Origin: Paenibacillus sp. AN1007
GTDB lineage: Bacteria; Bacillota; Bacilli; Paenibacillales; Paenibacillaceae
Direction: 5' to 3'
Assembly (NCBI RefSeq): GCF_040702995.1
Contig: NZ_CP159992.1
Location: forward strand, 4,117,501 to 4,181,500
Length of the DNA stretch: 64,000 bases
Shown here: piece after piece, positions 29,952 to 39,461 of the stretch
How the letters are laid out: each line of letters starts with the position of its first letter
How positions within the stretch are numbered: position 1 is the first letter of the stretch
Made by a program: the position numbers and the translations under genes
Notes under the pieces: model-generated
Databases searched by the model: none
Seen by the model: the letters and a program-made list of their open reading frames with translations, nothing else
Told to the model about the DNA's origin: nothing

Positions 29952-30176
29952 GGTTCACAACCTTTGCCTGGACACCCAGACCATATATTTTTGGGAAAAG
30001 TAAAGCTCCACAGCCATCCCGCTCCGGATGCTGTTCAGACAAACCTCTACGCAAGTCCGAGCCTTATCTATGGCCCCACTTGCACAAAACCACATGTATA
30101 AATCCACATCGACAACCGCACAAGTACACGCGCATCACGCACTAACACACGCGCAGGACCTATTAATAAGATTTAT

Positions 30177-30418
30177 AAACAAGATCTTTCAACTAGTCCG
30201 TATGCTAAATCGTCCGCAGCTCATAAACAAATCCCTAATTTGTCTTTCAAAGAGTGGACACCTCTTTTAAAAACACACACACTCTCCGCCCGACTAAAAA
30301 CAAGATCTATTAACCAGTCCCTATGCTATAACCGTCCATGCATCATAAACAAATCCCCATTTTGTCTTTCAAAGAGTGGACACTTCTTTTAAAAATACAT
30401 ACACTCCCCAACCGACTT
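30177..30418 (+). repeat. Tandem direct repeat, two units of about 120 bp
   Basis: Unit 1 (30177-30297) and unit 2 (30298-30418) share AAACAAGATCT, AGTCC, TATGCTA, CATAAACAAATCCC, TTGTCTTTCAAAGAGTGGACAC and CTTTTAAAAA. AAAGAG-TGGACAC-CTCTTT in unit 1 is a short hairpin. Units differ at perhaps one base in six. Confidence 0.8.
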
Positions 30419-30813
30419 AAAACGCAATATATAGACTAAATTACATCAAATCAACTATATATTGTGCCAAAACCCGTTATCCGTTTTTCAAGTCCATGTC
30501 CATCCTTTAAAAGACATTTTCGCCTATTTCGTCTACTGTGCAGAGACACATTTCATGAAATACATATCCTAATTTTCGATTACGTTTCTTTTCTGATCTT
30601 GGCTCTGATTCTGTTACTGATTCTAATTCTAGCTGCGCCTCTTGTTGTGATCCTTCTTCTAATTGTGCTTCCGATTCTACATCTGCTTCTATCTATATAA
30701 GTTAAAAAAGGATGTACACAATCCACTCCGATATGCTCATCAATTCAGGCACATTAGTCAAATATCACCCAGCCGCCATGCTAGTGCAAGTCTGCCACCC
30801 TCTACTGCGAGCG

Positions 30814-31008
30814 CTAACGATCAGGAGAAACCTTATTCCGGCACATTCGGGCTTTGGAAAATTCTAACGATTCACAGAGACGCTATTCTGCTGAAATCAG
30901 CTTGATCAGGCTCATTTTTCAGGATTTTGTGTGGAATAAGCTTCCTGGAGATCGTTAGATTTCAAATGTCCCCGATTCGGGGCAAATAAGCTCCTGGGGA
31001 ATCGTTAG
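30814..31008. repeat. Nested inverted-repeat element, copy 1
   Basis: A 195-bp intergenic element made of four half-sites: CTAACGATCAGG and CTAACGATTCAC forward, then CCTGGAGATCGTTAG and CCTGGGGAATCGTTAG reversed. Internal blocks CTTATT/CGCTATT and GGAATAAG also pair. The same layout and length occur at 40804-40999. Confidence 0.75.
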
Positions 31009-31318
31009 CGTTCCATCTTCTACTTGAGCAGCCTGCCGAGGCTGGCATTCCTGCCTCATTACAGGGCACTTTGACGATCATTGACCGTTAATCAGCATAA
31101 CGTCGCTTCTTTAGTTCAATTTAAATAGTTTCTGTATCTGCATCTGTCCATATCTCTGTCTGTGTCTAATGACTAGCTCCTAAACTTTAGTCTAATCTCT
31201 AATATCTAATATCTAGGTTTTAGGTTCTAGTCTTTAAAGGTAGTCTTTAGGCCCCAGTCACTGATCATAGATCAGATATCACTTTCCATTAACCCCATGA
31301 CTTATCTCATACCACATA

Positions 31319-33199
31319 TCACTCATACTCATAAAAAGCATCATCGTCCGTGTCCACTTCTTCGCCCGATTGTTTCTGGAAGAATTCCAGGAACGGCAGT
31401 CCGTACTTCCGGTACTTGACCTCACCGACCCCTTTGATACTCAGCATGTCACGTTCCGTCTTCGGACATACCACACTCATCTCACGCAGCGTAGCATCAT
31501 TGAAGATGATGTAGGATGGCACATGTTCTTTCGCGGCCAGATCACGGCGGATCAAGCGCAGCTGTTCGAACACGGTTTCATTCACTGCCGATGGCATCGC
31601 GTCACGTCCGCGGCGTCCGCCGTAGTTCGTACCCGAAGCTGTGGCTGCTGTTTTGCGTACGACACGCTGCATGACTTCGCGCTGGCCCTTCAGTACTTCC
31701 ACCGCCAGCGGCTGCAAACGAACCACTGGATATTGCCCTTCGGACAACATCAGGTAGCCTTCGGATACCATCACGTTGATGATCTCGGCAATTTCCCGCT
31801 CTGTACGATTGCCCATGACGCCGTAAGTTGGCAGGGAATCAAAGCCGTAGTCCAGCACCTTTTTGGCACGGGAGCCTTTGAGCACCGAAGCCACGAGAGA
31901 TACCCCGTAGCGTTCACGCATGCGGTGAATGCAGCTGAATATTTTTTGCGCATCAATGGTCATATCTACCAGTTCGCGATCATCCGTGCAGGAGCTGCAG
32001 ATACCGCACGGCTTGTCTTCATGTACTTCACCGAAGTAATCCAGCTGTGCACTGCGCAGACAGCGTGTAGTGTAACAGTAATCGACCATCTGCTGCAGCT
32101 TGCGGTAATCGTTGGCTTTGCGGTCACCCTCCATCGGGTTCTGCTCGATCAGGAACTTTTGGGTGATGATGTCCTGCGCTCCAAACAGCAAAATGCACTG
32201 ACTTGGCTCACCGTCCCGTCCCGCACGCCCGGCTTCCTGTACATATGCCTCCATGTTCTTCGGCATGCTGTAGTGCAGTACATAACGCACGTTGGACTTG
32301 TCGATCCCCATTCCAAAGGCATTGGTCGCTACCATAACGCGAATATCATCGTACAAAAACTGCTCCTGACTCTGGGCCCGTTCATCGTCCGTCATGCCTG
32401 CATGGTAGCGGCCCGCGGGCAAACCTGCCTGCATCAAACGCTGATGCAGATCGTCCACGTCCTTACGGGTCGCGGCGTATACAATACCCGGCTCGCTCGC
32501 ATGCTCGCGTGCGTAGTTCAAGACAAAATCCTTTTTGCTCTCGCCGCGCAGCACGCTGAACGCGAGATTGTCCCGCCCAAGTCCGGTCACATACGTCTGC
32601 GGGTCCTGCAAACGCAGCAGCCGCAGAATATCGCCCATGACCTCGGGCGTCGCCGTTGCCGTAAAGGCCGCAACCACCGGCCGCTCCGGCAAACTGTCCA
32701 CAAACGGCGCTACCGCCAGGTAGCTTGTCCGAAAATCATGGCCCCACTGTGACACACAGTGGGCCTCATCCACTGCCACGCACGAGATCGGCAGCTGCCC
32801 CATCTCATCGCGGAACCAATCCAGCTCCAGTCGCTCCGGCGCGACATAGAGCAGCTTCAGCTCACCGCGCTGCGCCGCGCGGATGCGCTCATTCACTTCT
32901 CTGCCGCTTAACGTACTGTTAATATAAGCGGCGGCAATGCCGGCGGTCGTCAGCGCATCGACCTGGTCTTTCATCAATGAAATTAACGGAGAAACCACAA
33001 GCGTCAGCCCCGGATATAACAGAGCCGGAATCTGGTAACAGATCGACTTCCCGCCCCCGGTTGGCATAATGCCCAGCGTATCCTCATATTCGAGCAGGCT
33101 GGATACAATCTTTTTTTGGCCCTCACGAAAGTCGGGGTAACCGTAATATTTTTGCAGGAGACCCTGCGCTTCTTCTAAAGTAGGTGCTTGCACACTCAT
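31319..33199 (-). CDS. recQ: ATP-dependent DNA helicase RecQ
   Basis: A 626-residue superfamily 2 3'-5' DNA helicase acting in recombination repair and fork rescue. The helicase core has Walker [11 protein letters not shown] near residue 44, DEAH in [15 protein letters not shown] near 143, and motif [17 protein letters not shown] near 318. The RQC zinc-binding domain is seen as [15 protein letters not shown] (about 380-410). The HRDC domain near 525-600 includes [24 protein letters not shown]. Length and domain order match standard RecQ. Monocistronic, with a strong ATG after AAGGAGTC-type spacing. Confidence 0.95.
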   Translation of the reverse strand: MSVQAPTLEEAQGLLQKYYGYPDFREGQKKIVSSLLEYEDTLGIMPTGGGKSICYQIPALLYPGLTLVVSPLISLMKDQVDALTTAGIAAAYINSTLSGREVNERIRAAQRGELKLLYVAPERLELDWFRDEMGQLPISCVAVDEAHCVSQWGHDFRTSYLAVAPFVDSLPERPVVAAFTATATPEVMGDILRLLRLQDPQTYVTGLGRDNLAFSVLRGESKKDFVLNYAREHASEPGIVYAATRKDVDDLHQRLMQAGLPAGRYHAGMTDDERAQSQEQFLYDDIRVMVATNAFGMGIDKSNVRYVLHYSMPKNMEAYVQEAGRAGRDGEPSQCILLFGAQDIITQKFLIEQNPMEGDRKANDYRKLQQMVDYCYTTRCLRSAQLDYFGEVHEDKPCGICSSCTDDRELVDMTIDAQKIFSCIHRMRERYGVSLVASVLKGSRAKKVLDYGFDSLPTYGVMGNRTEREIAEIINVMVSEGYLMLSEGQYPVVRLQPLAVEVLKGQREVMQRVVRKTAATASGTNYGGRRGRDAMPSAVNETVFEQLRLIRRDLAAKEHVPSYIIFNDATLREMSVVCPKTERDMLSIKGVGEVKYRKYGLPFLEFFQKQSGEEVDTDDDAFYEYE

Positions 33200-33417
33200 G
33201 TAAAGACTCCTTACTTGTCACCGGTGCTGCTGCACCAGCTTGGTTCTATCCGATTCTGACATCCAAACGCAGGCATCGTCACCGCGTCCTCGACAACAAA
33301 ATGGCGTTCTCATGACTTGTCCGTCAAGCAAAACGCCGCTCCCTTTAGTTTAACGGGCCAGCCCCAAATGAGCAACCGCGTTTTCCCGCAAATCGTTGGA
33401 AGGGCATACACTTAGAC

Positions 33418-33457
33418 AAAAAAACAACCGTTCATCCAAAATAGGACAAACGGCTGC
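33418..33457 (-). terminator. Terminator of the ABC exporter operon
   Basis: On the minus strand CAGCCGTTTGTCC, loop, GGATGAACGGTTG, then a T-run. It follows the stop at 33464. Confidence 0.7.
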
Positions 33458-33463
33458 TTTCCG

Positions 33464-35494
33464 TTACTCTCCTGAGGCCGCACCTCTGGTATGCATGTGA
33501 TAGTACAGCCCTTTTTGTGCCATCAGCTGCTCGTGTGTACCATCCTCGGCAATACGTCCCCGCTCCATCACTACAATGCGAGAACACTGCCGGGCAGTCT
33601 CCATTCGATGCGTAACCAGCAGCCCTGTTTTCCCCTCCATAAAACGGCGCAGCTCTTTCATCACGTACTGCTCTGTCCGATTATCGAGCGAGGATGTCGG
33701 TTCGTCCAGAACATAAACATCCGATGACCTCATCAACAACCGGGCTAAGGACAGCCGCTGCTTCTGCCCACCAGACAGGTTAGCCCCTTTTTCCTGCAGT
33801 ATCGCATCGTACTGTCCCTCCTGAGCTTCAATAAACTCATGCAAACCTGCCCGTTGCGCTGCTCGCTTCATTTCATGCAGCGCAGCGTTCCTGCCCAGTC
33901 GGATATTCTCTCCAATCGTTCCTGTAAAAAAAGCAGGTGTCTGCGGCATATAGGTCACGCGGGATGGATGCCCCCCACCCATAATCTGCGATGTGTCCTC
34001 GTTTCCCAGCATTACACGGCCATCATCGGGTTCAATCAGCCCCGCACACACCTGACATAATGTAGATTTACCTGCTCCACTGGTGCCCATCAGCGCAACC
34101 AGTTCACCCGGTGCCAAGTGCAGCGTAATCCGATCCAGAATGGTTCGGCCGCTGCTCTCATCCATTACTGTAACCTGTTCGAGTATCAGGATGGGTAATT
34201 TGTTTTCCATAATTTCAGCGGACTGCGGGCTGTCTTGTTTGAGATCATCCGCCGCTGCACGCTGCCTCAGGTTAAACCAGGCCGAAATCCTTGCAAATGT
34301 GCCAACACTCGCCTGCATTTGACTCCACTGACCGGACAGGCCCAGCACAGGCCATACGACAAGTTCAAACAGCAGACTGCTGGCTACAACTACCCCCGGC
34401 GACAAGGCTCCTCTCGCAGCAGCTAAACCGATTACAAACAGCGCCGCCAGCTGGGCCAGACCAAACACGGCCATCGCCACGTTATCTGACATGCTTAGAG
34501 TCATCTGCAGCTTTGCCTGAACACGATTCAGTGATTGCTGCTGCGTGCGAAAACGTGTGAGAAACCATGGTGAAGCATTGTACGCCTGAATCACAGCAGC
34601 GCCTTCAGCATATTGTTGAATCTGCTGCTGCGACTCTCCTTCCATGGATTCCACTTCATCCGATAATCGTATGATACGCTGATCATATAATCTGGCCGTA
34701 AACCAGATCGCTGCCGCGCTCACAAGTGCAATCACTGCTGCCCATGCATCTGCACGGTAAAGGTACACCAGCGACAAGGCAATAATAAATATAACCGTAA
34801 CCCCTTCTGCCAAAGCTTCCACCACTTCTGCACCATGCTTGGTATCTTCCTTGATTCGAAGCATGATATCTCCTGATTTCTGTCTCCGAACCCAAGCGTA
34901 GGGCATCTGATGTAACCGTTTGAGCAGATCCATCGACATATCTCTGTTCATGGATTCTTTGAGCCGTACCAGTACATATCGATGCATGGCGAGTAAAATG
35001 ATAAACCCGATCAGAACCGCGATCCAAGTTACCGCCGCTGCATTCAGTTTCTCCTGTCCTCCATCCTGGATGGCATCAACGAAAAATCCCTGCACAAAGG
35101 CCAGTCCCCAATCAAACACGGCATCCGCTGCTATAAAAAGAAACATAACGACTACCGCCCATCTATACGGCTTCATGTAGCGGAAAATAACGGGCCATAC
35201 CATTTTTAAAGAGGGTGCCTCTGCAGCCTTATCCCCTTCCTTCTCTTTCTCCTGAACCTCGTCCTGATGCTCTGCCCGATGTTTCTTCAGTTTCTCAGAC
35301 GGACTCTTCTCTAGATTCCTATCTTCTTCCGCTTCTATTTCCTCTCGTCCCTTTATTTTCTCTAATTCCTCTACTTCGTCATGCGCCTTACTGTTGTCAT
35401 ACTCCATTATGCTTTTATTTCCTGTACTTTTCTGATGACTCTGGGCTTCTTCAGTCATTTCTGTACCCGGTCTGTCTTTCTCTTCACGTCGCAT
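33464..35494 (-). CDS. ABC exporter, fused permease/ATPase (half-transporter A)
   Basis: A 676-residue half-transporter. After a charged N-terminal tail of about 90 residues (Glu/Lys-rich and likely cytosolic), the six-helix membrane domain runs from about 95 to 390, followed by an ATPase: Walker A GTSGAGKST near 478, signature LSGGQKQRLSLARLLM near 575, Walker B VYVLDEPTSSLD near 598. It is the downstream partner of the next gene, with 48 bases between, so they should form a heterodimeric exporter of the multidrug/lipid type. Substrate unknown. The charged tail is unusual; a later start near the membrane domain is possible. Confidence 0.87.
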   Translation of the reverse strand: MRREEKDRPGTEMTEEAQSHQKSTGNKSIMEYDNSKAHDEVEELEKIKGREEIEAEEDRNLEKSPSEKLKKHRAEHQDEVQEKEKEGDKAAEAPSLKMVWPVIFRYMKPYRWAVVVMFLFIAADAVFDWGLAFVQGFFVDAIQDGGQEKLNAAAVTWIAVLIGFIILLAMHRYVLVRLKESMNRDMSMDLLKRLHQMPYAWVRRQKSGDIMLRIKEDTKHGAEVVEALAEGVTVIFIIALSLVYLYRADAWAAVIALVSAAAIWFTARLYDQRIIRLSDEVESMEGESQQQIQQYAEGAAVIQAYNASPWFLTRFRTQQQSLNRVQAKLQMTLSMSDNVAMAVFGLAQLAALFVIGLAAARGALSPGVVVASSLLFELVVWPVLGLSGQWSQMQASVGTFARISAWFNLRQRAAADDLKQDSPQSAEIMENKLPILILEQVTVMDESSGRTILDRITLHLAPGELVALMGTSGAGKSTLCQVCAGLIEPDDGRVMLGNEDTSQIMGGGHPSRVTYMPQTPAFFTGTIGENIRLGRNAALHEMKRAAQRAGLHEFIEAQEGQYDAILQEKGANLSGGQKQRLSLARLLMRSSDVYVLDEPTSSLDNRTEQYVMKELRRFMEGKTGLLVTHRMETARQCSRIVVMERGRIAEDGTHEQLMAQKGLYYHMHTRGAASGE

Positions 35495-35542
35495 TTCTTT
35501 CCCCCACTCTAACTAACTCCAGCTCCAGCTCGAACTTTACTT

Positions 35543-37333
35543 TTACCCATACTTTTCCTCAAACTCCTGCTCCGCAATATAGTCCCGATATCCAACCCGG
35601 CGCTCCAGCAGCTCATCGTGAGTGCCGATATCAACAACCTTTCCGTCCTGCATATAAATCACCTGATCCGCACACTCAATTAGAGACAAGCGATGGGTAA
35701 CTGCAATGATCGTCGTACCATGCTCCGCAGCTAACCCGGTAAATAACATATTCAGCTGCTGCTCGTGCCACGGGTCCTGTGAAGATGTCGGTTCATCAAG
35801 CAGTAAAATATCCGGTTTTCTTACAACCGCTCTCGCAAGACTGATCCGTTGGAGTTCTCCGCCGGACATGGACCCGCCTTGCGGCTGGAGCTCCGTCCCG
35901 TATCCATTATTCTGGCGCATGATCGCATCATGTGCATGAGTCATATGAGCGGCAAGCTGTACTTCCTCGCTGGATATCCCTTCAGCACCGAACACAATAT
36001 TGTCTTCTACGGTTCCTGAGAAAATAAACGGCTGCTGCGGAACATACACTTGGTTGATATCTACGTTTAATCTCTGGGCCTGGAATTTGGAATCAGCCGA
36101 TTCCGACATATTCCACTGGATTGAACCACCTTCAGGTGTGTATAATCCGCTAATGATGTTCAATAAGGTAGTCTTTCCGCATCCGCTAGGTCCCGTAATT
36201 ACCGTGAGTTCACCTTTCACTGCAGCGAAGGAAATATCTGATAATACTTCTTCCTGCCCAGTATATTTGTAGGATACCTGCACTGCATGGACACCTTCGG
36301 TTTTAAACTTGTACTGCGGTGAGGCAGCAGCTGTTTTCTTTTTTTCCAGATCCAACATTTCGAATACACGAGCGGCATGAGAGGCCGATCCAATGACCTC
36401 GTTCCATAAACCCGACAGTGCTTCAATCGGACGTGTCAGCTGACTGCTTGCCACCAGAAAAGCAGCCAAACCGCCCACATCCATCTGTCCCTGCAGCACC
36501 TGCTTTCCGCCGATATACAGGATCAGGATCATGCCACCATAAGTAGAGACCCGTCCAGCCGCCTCCGATAGACGCTTCAGTACGGAAACCGACATCATAC
36601 GTTTGAATACCTTGTCCATGCGTTTGCTGAATTGATGCTGCAGGTAACCCGAAAGCCCATAGCTGCGGATTTCTACAGGAGCTTGAATCATATCCGTAAG
36701 CAGTTCATCTCTTGACGCTTCATCTGCATGCAGCCGGTCATGTTCACGCTGCAGTCTTCTTCCAAGCCCTGCCGTCACTAGAGGATAGATTAACGTAAAC
36801 GCAATGATGGCAAGGGAGAGCTGCAGGTTCACCCAACTGAAATAGGCAAAGGCCAGAACCAGTTGAATAATATTTTTGGCAAGCTCGATACCATGCCGAT
36901 TGATCCCTTTCTGAGCCGCTGCCGCCGATGTCCACACTCTGGATGTGAGATCTCCTGTATGAACCTTCGCTAATTCCTGCGGGCTGGTGCTCCCAAGGGA
37001 TTGCAGCAGTCTTGTTTGTAAAGACACGAGTGTCTTTTGCTGAAATAACGTCTCGGCCCATGTCGTGAATGCGGTCACAAAAATCCGAAGTACCACGATG
37101 GAAACACCGATGATAAGCCCTGAATAGATTAGTGAAAATTGGGACTCCGAAGCCCCTTTGACCAGTCTTCGAATGGATTCCAGATATCCTACCTCAACCA
37201 GCGAAGCGGCCAAGGCGGCCAAGAGCAGCACGATGATGAACATTCGATGCTTTCCGGTTAACGTCCATAATCGTTTCAGCATGGTTAAGGGGTTATACGT
37301 TTTTTGGTCTGTAATTCTTTGGGTGGCTAACAT
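35543..37333 (-). CDS. ABC exporter, fused permease/ATPase (half-transporter B)
   Basis: A 596-residue half-transporter with membrane domain from about 20 to 300 and ATPase with Walker A GPSGCGKTT near 378, signature MSGGELQRISLARAVV near 486 and Walker B ILLLDEPTSSQD near 508. The position after Walker B is Gln (SSQD) where an active site Glu is usual only upstream (DEP is intact). Start at ATG 37333 after GGAG; an ATG at 37357 is possible. It is divergent from the AraC-type gene, 122 bases away, which may control it. Confidence 0.87.
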   Translation of the reverse strand: MLATQRITDQKTYNPLTMLKRLWTLTGKHRMFIIVLLLAALAASLVEVGYLESIRRLVKGASESQFSLIYSGLIIGVSIVVLRIFVTAFTTWAETLFQQKTLVSLQTRLLQSLGSTSPQELAKVHTGDLTSRVWTSAAAAQKGINRHGIELAKNIIQLVLAFAYFSWVNLQLSLAIIAFTLIYPLVTAGLGRRLQREHDRLHADEASRDELLTDMIQAPVEIRSYGLSGYLQHQFSKRMDKVFKRMMSVSVLKRLSEAAGRVSTYGGMILILYIGGKQVLQGQMDVGGLAAFLVASSQLTRPIEALSGLWNEVIGSASHAARVFEMLDLEKKKTAAASPQYKFKTEGVHAVQVSYKYTGQEEVLSDISFAAVKGELTVITGPSGCGKTTLLNIISGLYTPEGGSIQWNMSESADSKFQAQRLNVDINQVYVPQQPFIFSGTVEDNIVFGAEGISSEEVQLAAHMTHAHDAIMRQNNGYGTELQPQGGSMSGGELQRISLARAVVRKPDILLLDEPTSSQDPWHEQQLNMLFTGLAAEHGTTIIAVTHRLSLIECADQVIYMQDGKVVDIGTHDELLERRVGYRDYIAEQEFEEKYG

Positions 37334-37454
37334 GAATGACTGCTCCAATCTTCTCATTAAATTGAGTACCTGGTTATGGTATCATCGTTTATAAGGAAAA
37401 AATGAACATTTCTTGCTGTACCCATTAAATCCGGACCAAACAAGGAGATTTTAC

Positions 37455-38348
37455 ATGCAACATGATCTGCTGCAGACATTAGACAGGCTGTTTGATTATA
37501 TCGAAGATCATATTCACAAGAAGCTTACACTTGACCACCTCGCTTCAGTAACCCATATCTCCAAATTCCATCTGCACCGCATGTTCAAGCATGCCAGCGG
37601 TCAACTCCCTGGTGAATACATACGCTCTCGTAAATTGGCCCGCAGTCTGGAACAGCTGGTTGATCTGAACTGGAAGATTATCGATATTAGCGGGCATTAC
37701 TCTTTTGAACATGAACAATCTTATATTCGTGCTTTTAAGCAGGCCTTTGGCATCACACCACTGCAGTATCGCAAACAGGGTGCTGGTGATTTGCAGTTTA
37801 CGGCCCGTATGACCTCATCGATGATTACCATGCTCCCATTCGGATACATTTTCCAACCAGCCTATGTTCGGAAACCTGCAATGAAGCTCATTGGCCAGCA
37901 ATCACAGATCCGTTACGAAGACAATGAGACATATTATGAAGCCAATTCGGCGGGCAACCATTTTTATGAAAAATACGTTCATCTCATTCCTAACGTGCTG
38001 CACCCCGACGTCTATATTGGACTTACGAATGAAATCAAGGATCACCACAGTACATATCAGCCATCCGTAGAAGTGACAAGCTTGGAACAAATCCCCGAGG
38101 GGCTGAGCGGTATTGAAATACCAGCCAATCAATATGCCGTGTTCAAATTTGTTTGTGACTTCCACCCGAGCCTGATCCATATTGACCACCTGGACAGCGT
38201 CTGGACATTTATTGACGAGTACTGGCAGAGTCATTCCGGATACGTCAAGAGTGATGCTTATTATTTTGAAAGAATAGACGGCAGTCTCGCGCAGGAGCAT
38301 TACGGTGAGCTGGACATTTACATTCCGGCCAAACAAATTACACTTTAA
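37455..38348 (+). CDS. AraC-family regulator with GyrI-like effector domain
   Basis: A 297-residue regulator of the Rob/SoxS-with-effector type. The two-helix-turn-helix AraC domain is N-terminal (about 1-110: LTLDHLASVTHISKFHLHRMFKHASGQLPGEYI; IIDISGHYSFEHEQSYIRAFKQAFGITPLQYR). The C-terminal GyrI-like domain (about 150-297) binds small ligands and ends PANQYAVFKF, YYFERIDG, DIYIPAKQ. The ATG at 37455 follows CAAGGAG. Divergent from the ABC exporter, so a drug-responsive activator of it is a fair guess. Confidence 0.88.
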   Translation: MQHDLLQTLDRLFDYIEDHIHKKLTLDHLASVTHISKFHLHRMFKHASGQLPGEYIRSRKLARSLEQLVDLNWKIIDISGHYSFEHEQSYIRAFKQAFGITPLQYRKQGAGDLQFTARMTSSMITMLPFGYIFQPAYVRKPAMKLIGQQSQIRYEDNETYYEANSAGNHFYEKYVHLIPNVLHPDVYIGLTNEIKDHHSTYQPSVEVTSLEQIPEGLSGIEIPANQYAVFKFVCDFHPSLIHIDHLDSVWTFIDEYWQSHSGYVKSDAYYFERIDGSLAQEHYGELDIYIPAKQITL

Positions 38349-38363
38349 GAAAGGTTTATTGTT

Positions 38364-38918
38364 ATGGAAAAAGAGATCACTACGCGTTCGGCTTCATCGT
38401 CTGCAGGCAATTCACGTCAATCCTGGATACACAGACATCCGATCGCTTCGGTAATCATCATCCTGTTTGCCTTGTCCGCCGCAGCTTTGATTCTTTTCTT
38501 TACGCTTCGTCCCTATCTCTCCACGTTTGATCGTGCCGGTCAGGGCGATCTAAGCTCTTCGATGTCATCACCAAACGGTGAGCACACGGCAGAACTATAC
38601 GGTGTTCCCTACGGCGGTGCTGCAGGCGGGGTTACGCTGTGGGTGGATGTGAAGAAAACAGGAGATACATCCCTTTCAGGCGCCAAAAGTATCTATCGCG
38701 CGGCATTCCACGGCAGCAACCACCTCGAATGGGAGAGTGAACACATGCTGCGCATCGAAAACAGGAACGAGTACAGCAATGAGACAATCACACTGAACAT
38801 TAATGAGGAAATCTATGACGGGCGGGGCTGGGCCTGCAAAAGCCTGCTGACCAAAGACCAGTATGTACGCTGTCTCGCACCTGAAGGTGAAGGGGGAACA
38901 GCGGGAAAGGATGATTAA
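38364..38918 (+). CDS. DUF5412-like single-span membrane protein
   Basis: A 184-residue protein with one membrane helix (about residues 27-49, IASVIIILFALSAAALILFFTL) and an outside domain: SPNGEHTAELYGVPYGGAAGGVTLWVDVKK, then ITLNINEEIYDGRGW. This fits DUF5412, a family of unknown function. It starts 16 bases after the AraC gene and is likely co-transcribed. A Gly/Asp-rich tail follows. Confidence 0.68.
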   Translation: MEKEITTRSASSSAGNSRQSWIHRHPIASVIIILFALSAAALILFFTLRPYLSTFDRAGQGDLSSSMSSPNGEHTAELYGVPYGGAAGGVTLWVDVKKTGDTSLSGAKSIYRAAFHGSNHLEWESEHMLRIENRNEYSNETITLNINEEIYDGRGWACKSLLTKDQYVRCLAPEGEGGTAGKDD

Positions 38919-38973
38919 TACCGCCTGCCTCTCGCCTCGGATAAGACTTTAGAAGTGGATGGGACTGAAGTGA

Positions 38974-39018
38974 TTGGGATTGGTTGACTTGATTGGTTTG
39001 ATTGGTTTGATTGGTTTC
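38974..39018 (+). repeat. Short tandem repeat (TTGATTGG-type)
   Basis: GGTTGACTTGATTGGTTTGATTGG, then TTTGATTGGTTTCG, is a run of TTTGATTGG units in the gap after the DUF5412 gene. No gene is supported here. Confidence 0.55.
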
Positions 39019-39095
39019 GTTTGGCTTGGATTAAGTCGAATTGAATCGGGGAGTCATTCCATTTGGTCGAAGCATTATAACTTGTTCAGACAAAA

Positions 39096-39141
39096 AGAAA
39101 TACCCCGTTTACCGTTGCTCACGGTTGAACGGGGTATTTCT
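39096..39141. terminator. Rho-independent terminator
   Basis: AGAAATACCCCGTT (39096-39109) pairs with AACGGGGTATTTCT (39128-39141) around CCGTTGCTCACGG, itself a small stem. The A-rich left side and T-rich right side make it bidirectional. Confidence 0.85.
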
Positions 39142-39336
39142 GCATCCGTCTCTCTCAAAGAGACCCTGATCTAATACGGCAGGGCAGCCTGTCATGAAAA
39201 TAGGGCACGAATGTCCGCCACACTGTACAAAATTTTGGCCGTGCTGTACGGTTTTTTCTTTCTGATCACTGCTGCAAACGGATGTAAGCTATCCGACTGT
39301 TCCTCTTTATGACAGTGCTTTTCCTTCCTGTTAACC

Positions 39337-39402
39337 GCGTTAGAGACTTTGGACTCCTGCGTAAGAGACTTCGAGTTCCTGCATTAGAAGCTTCGAGTTC
39401 CG
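39337..39402 (+). repeat. Three tandem 22-bp units
   Basis: Units 39337-39358, 39359-39380 and 39381-39402 follow GC(G/A)T-AGAGACTT-GAGTTCCT. They lie beyond the stop of the glycosyltransferase gene in a 320-base gap with no other feature. Confidence 0.7.
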
Positions 39403-39461
39403 AGAAGAGGCTCACTCTTCCCTCTATCTCCTCATCCCTCTTTCTCCGCTTTTCTCCTATC

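Larger units (their letters stand above)
29952..31318. other. Long intergenic region with repeats, no gene seen
   Basis: About 1.4 kb between the radical SAM gene and recQ. It holds a tandem pair of about 120-bp repeats (30177-30418), an inverted repeat CAATATATAG/CTATATATTG near 30425-30465, a pyrimidine-rich stretch with no credible frame, and a nested inverted-repeat element (30814-31008). No tRNA or known riboswitch is recognisable. Confidence 0.5.

Noticed and set aside
31370-32752. Long plus-strand open frame of 460 codons
   Set aside because: It lies fully antisense to recQ, whose protein is strongly conserved. It reads His/Gln-rich and has no ribosome binding site; it is a shadow frame.
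33200-33417. Riboswitch upstream of recQ
   Set aside because: GC-rich sequence with weak hairpins was noted, but no conserved riboswitch core was recognised.
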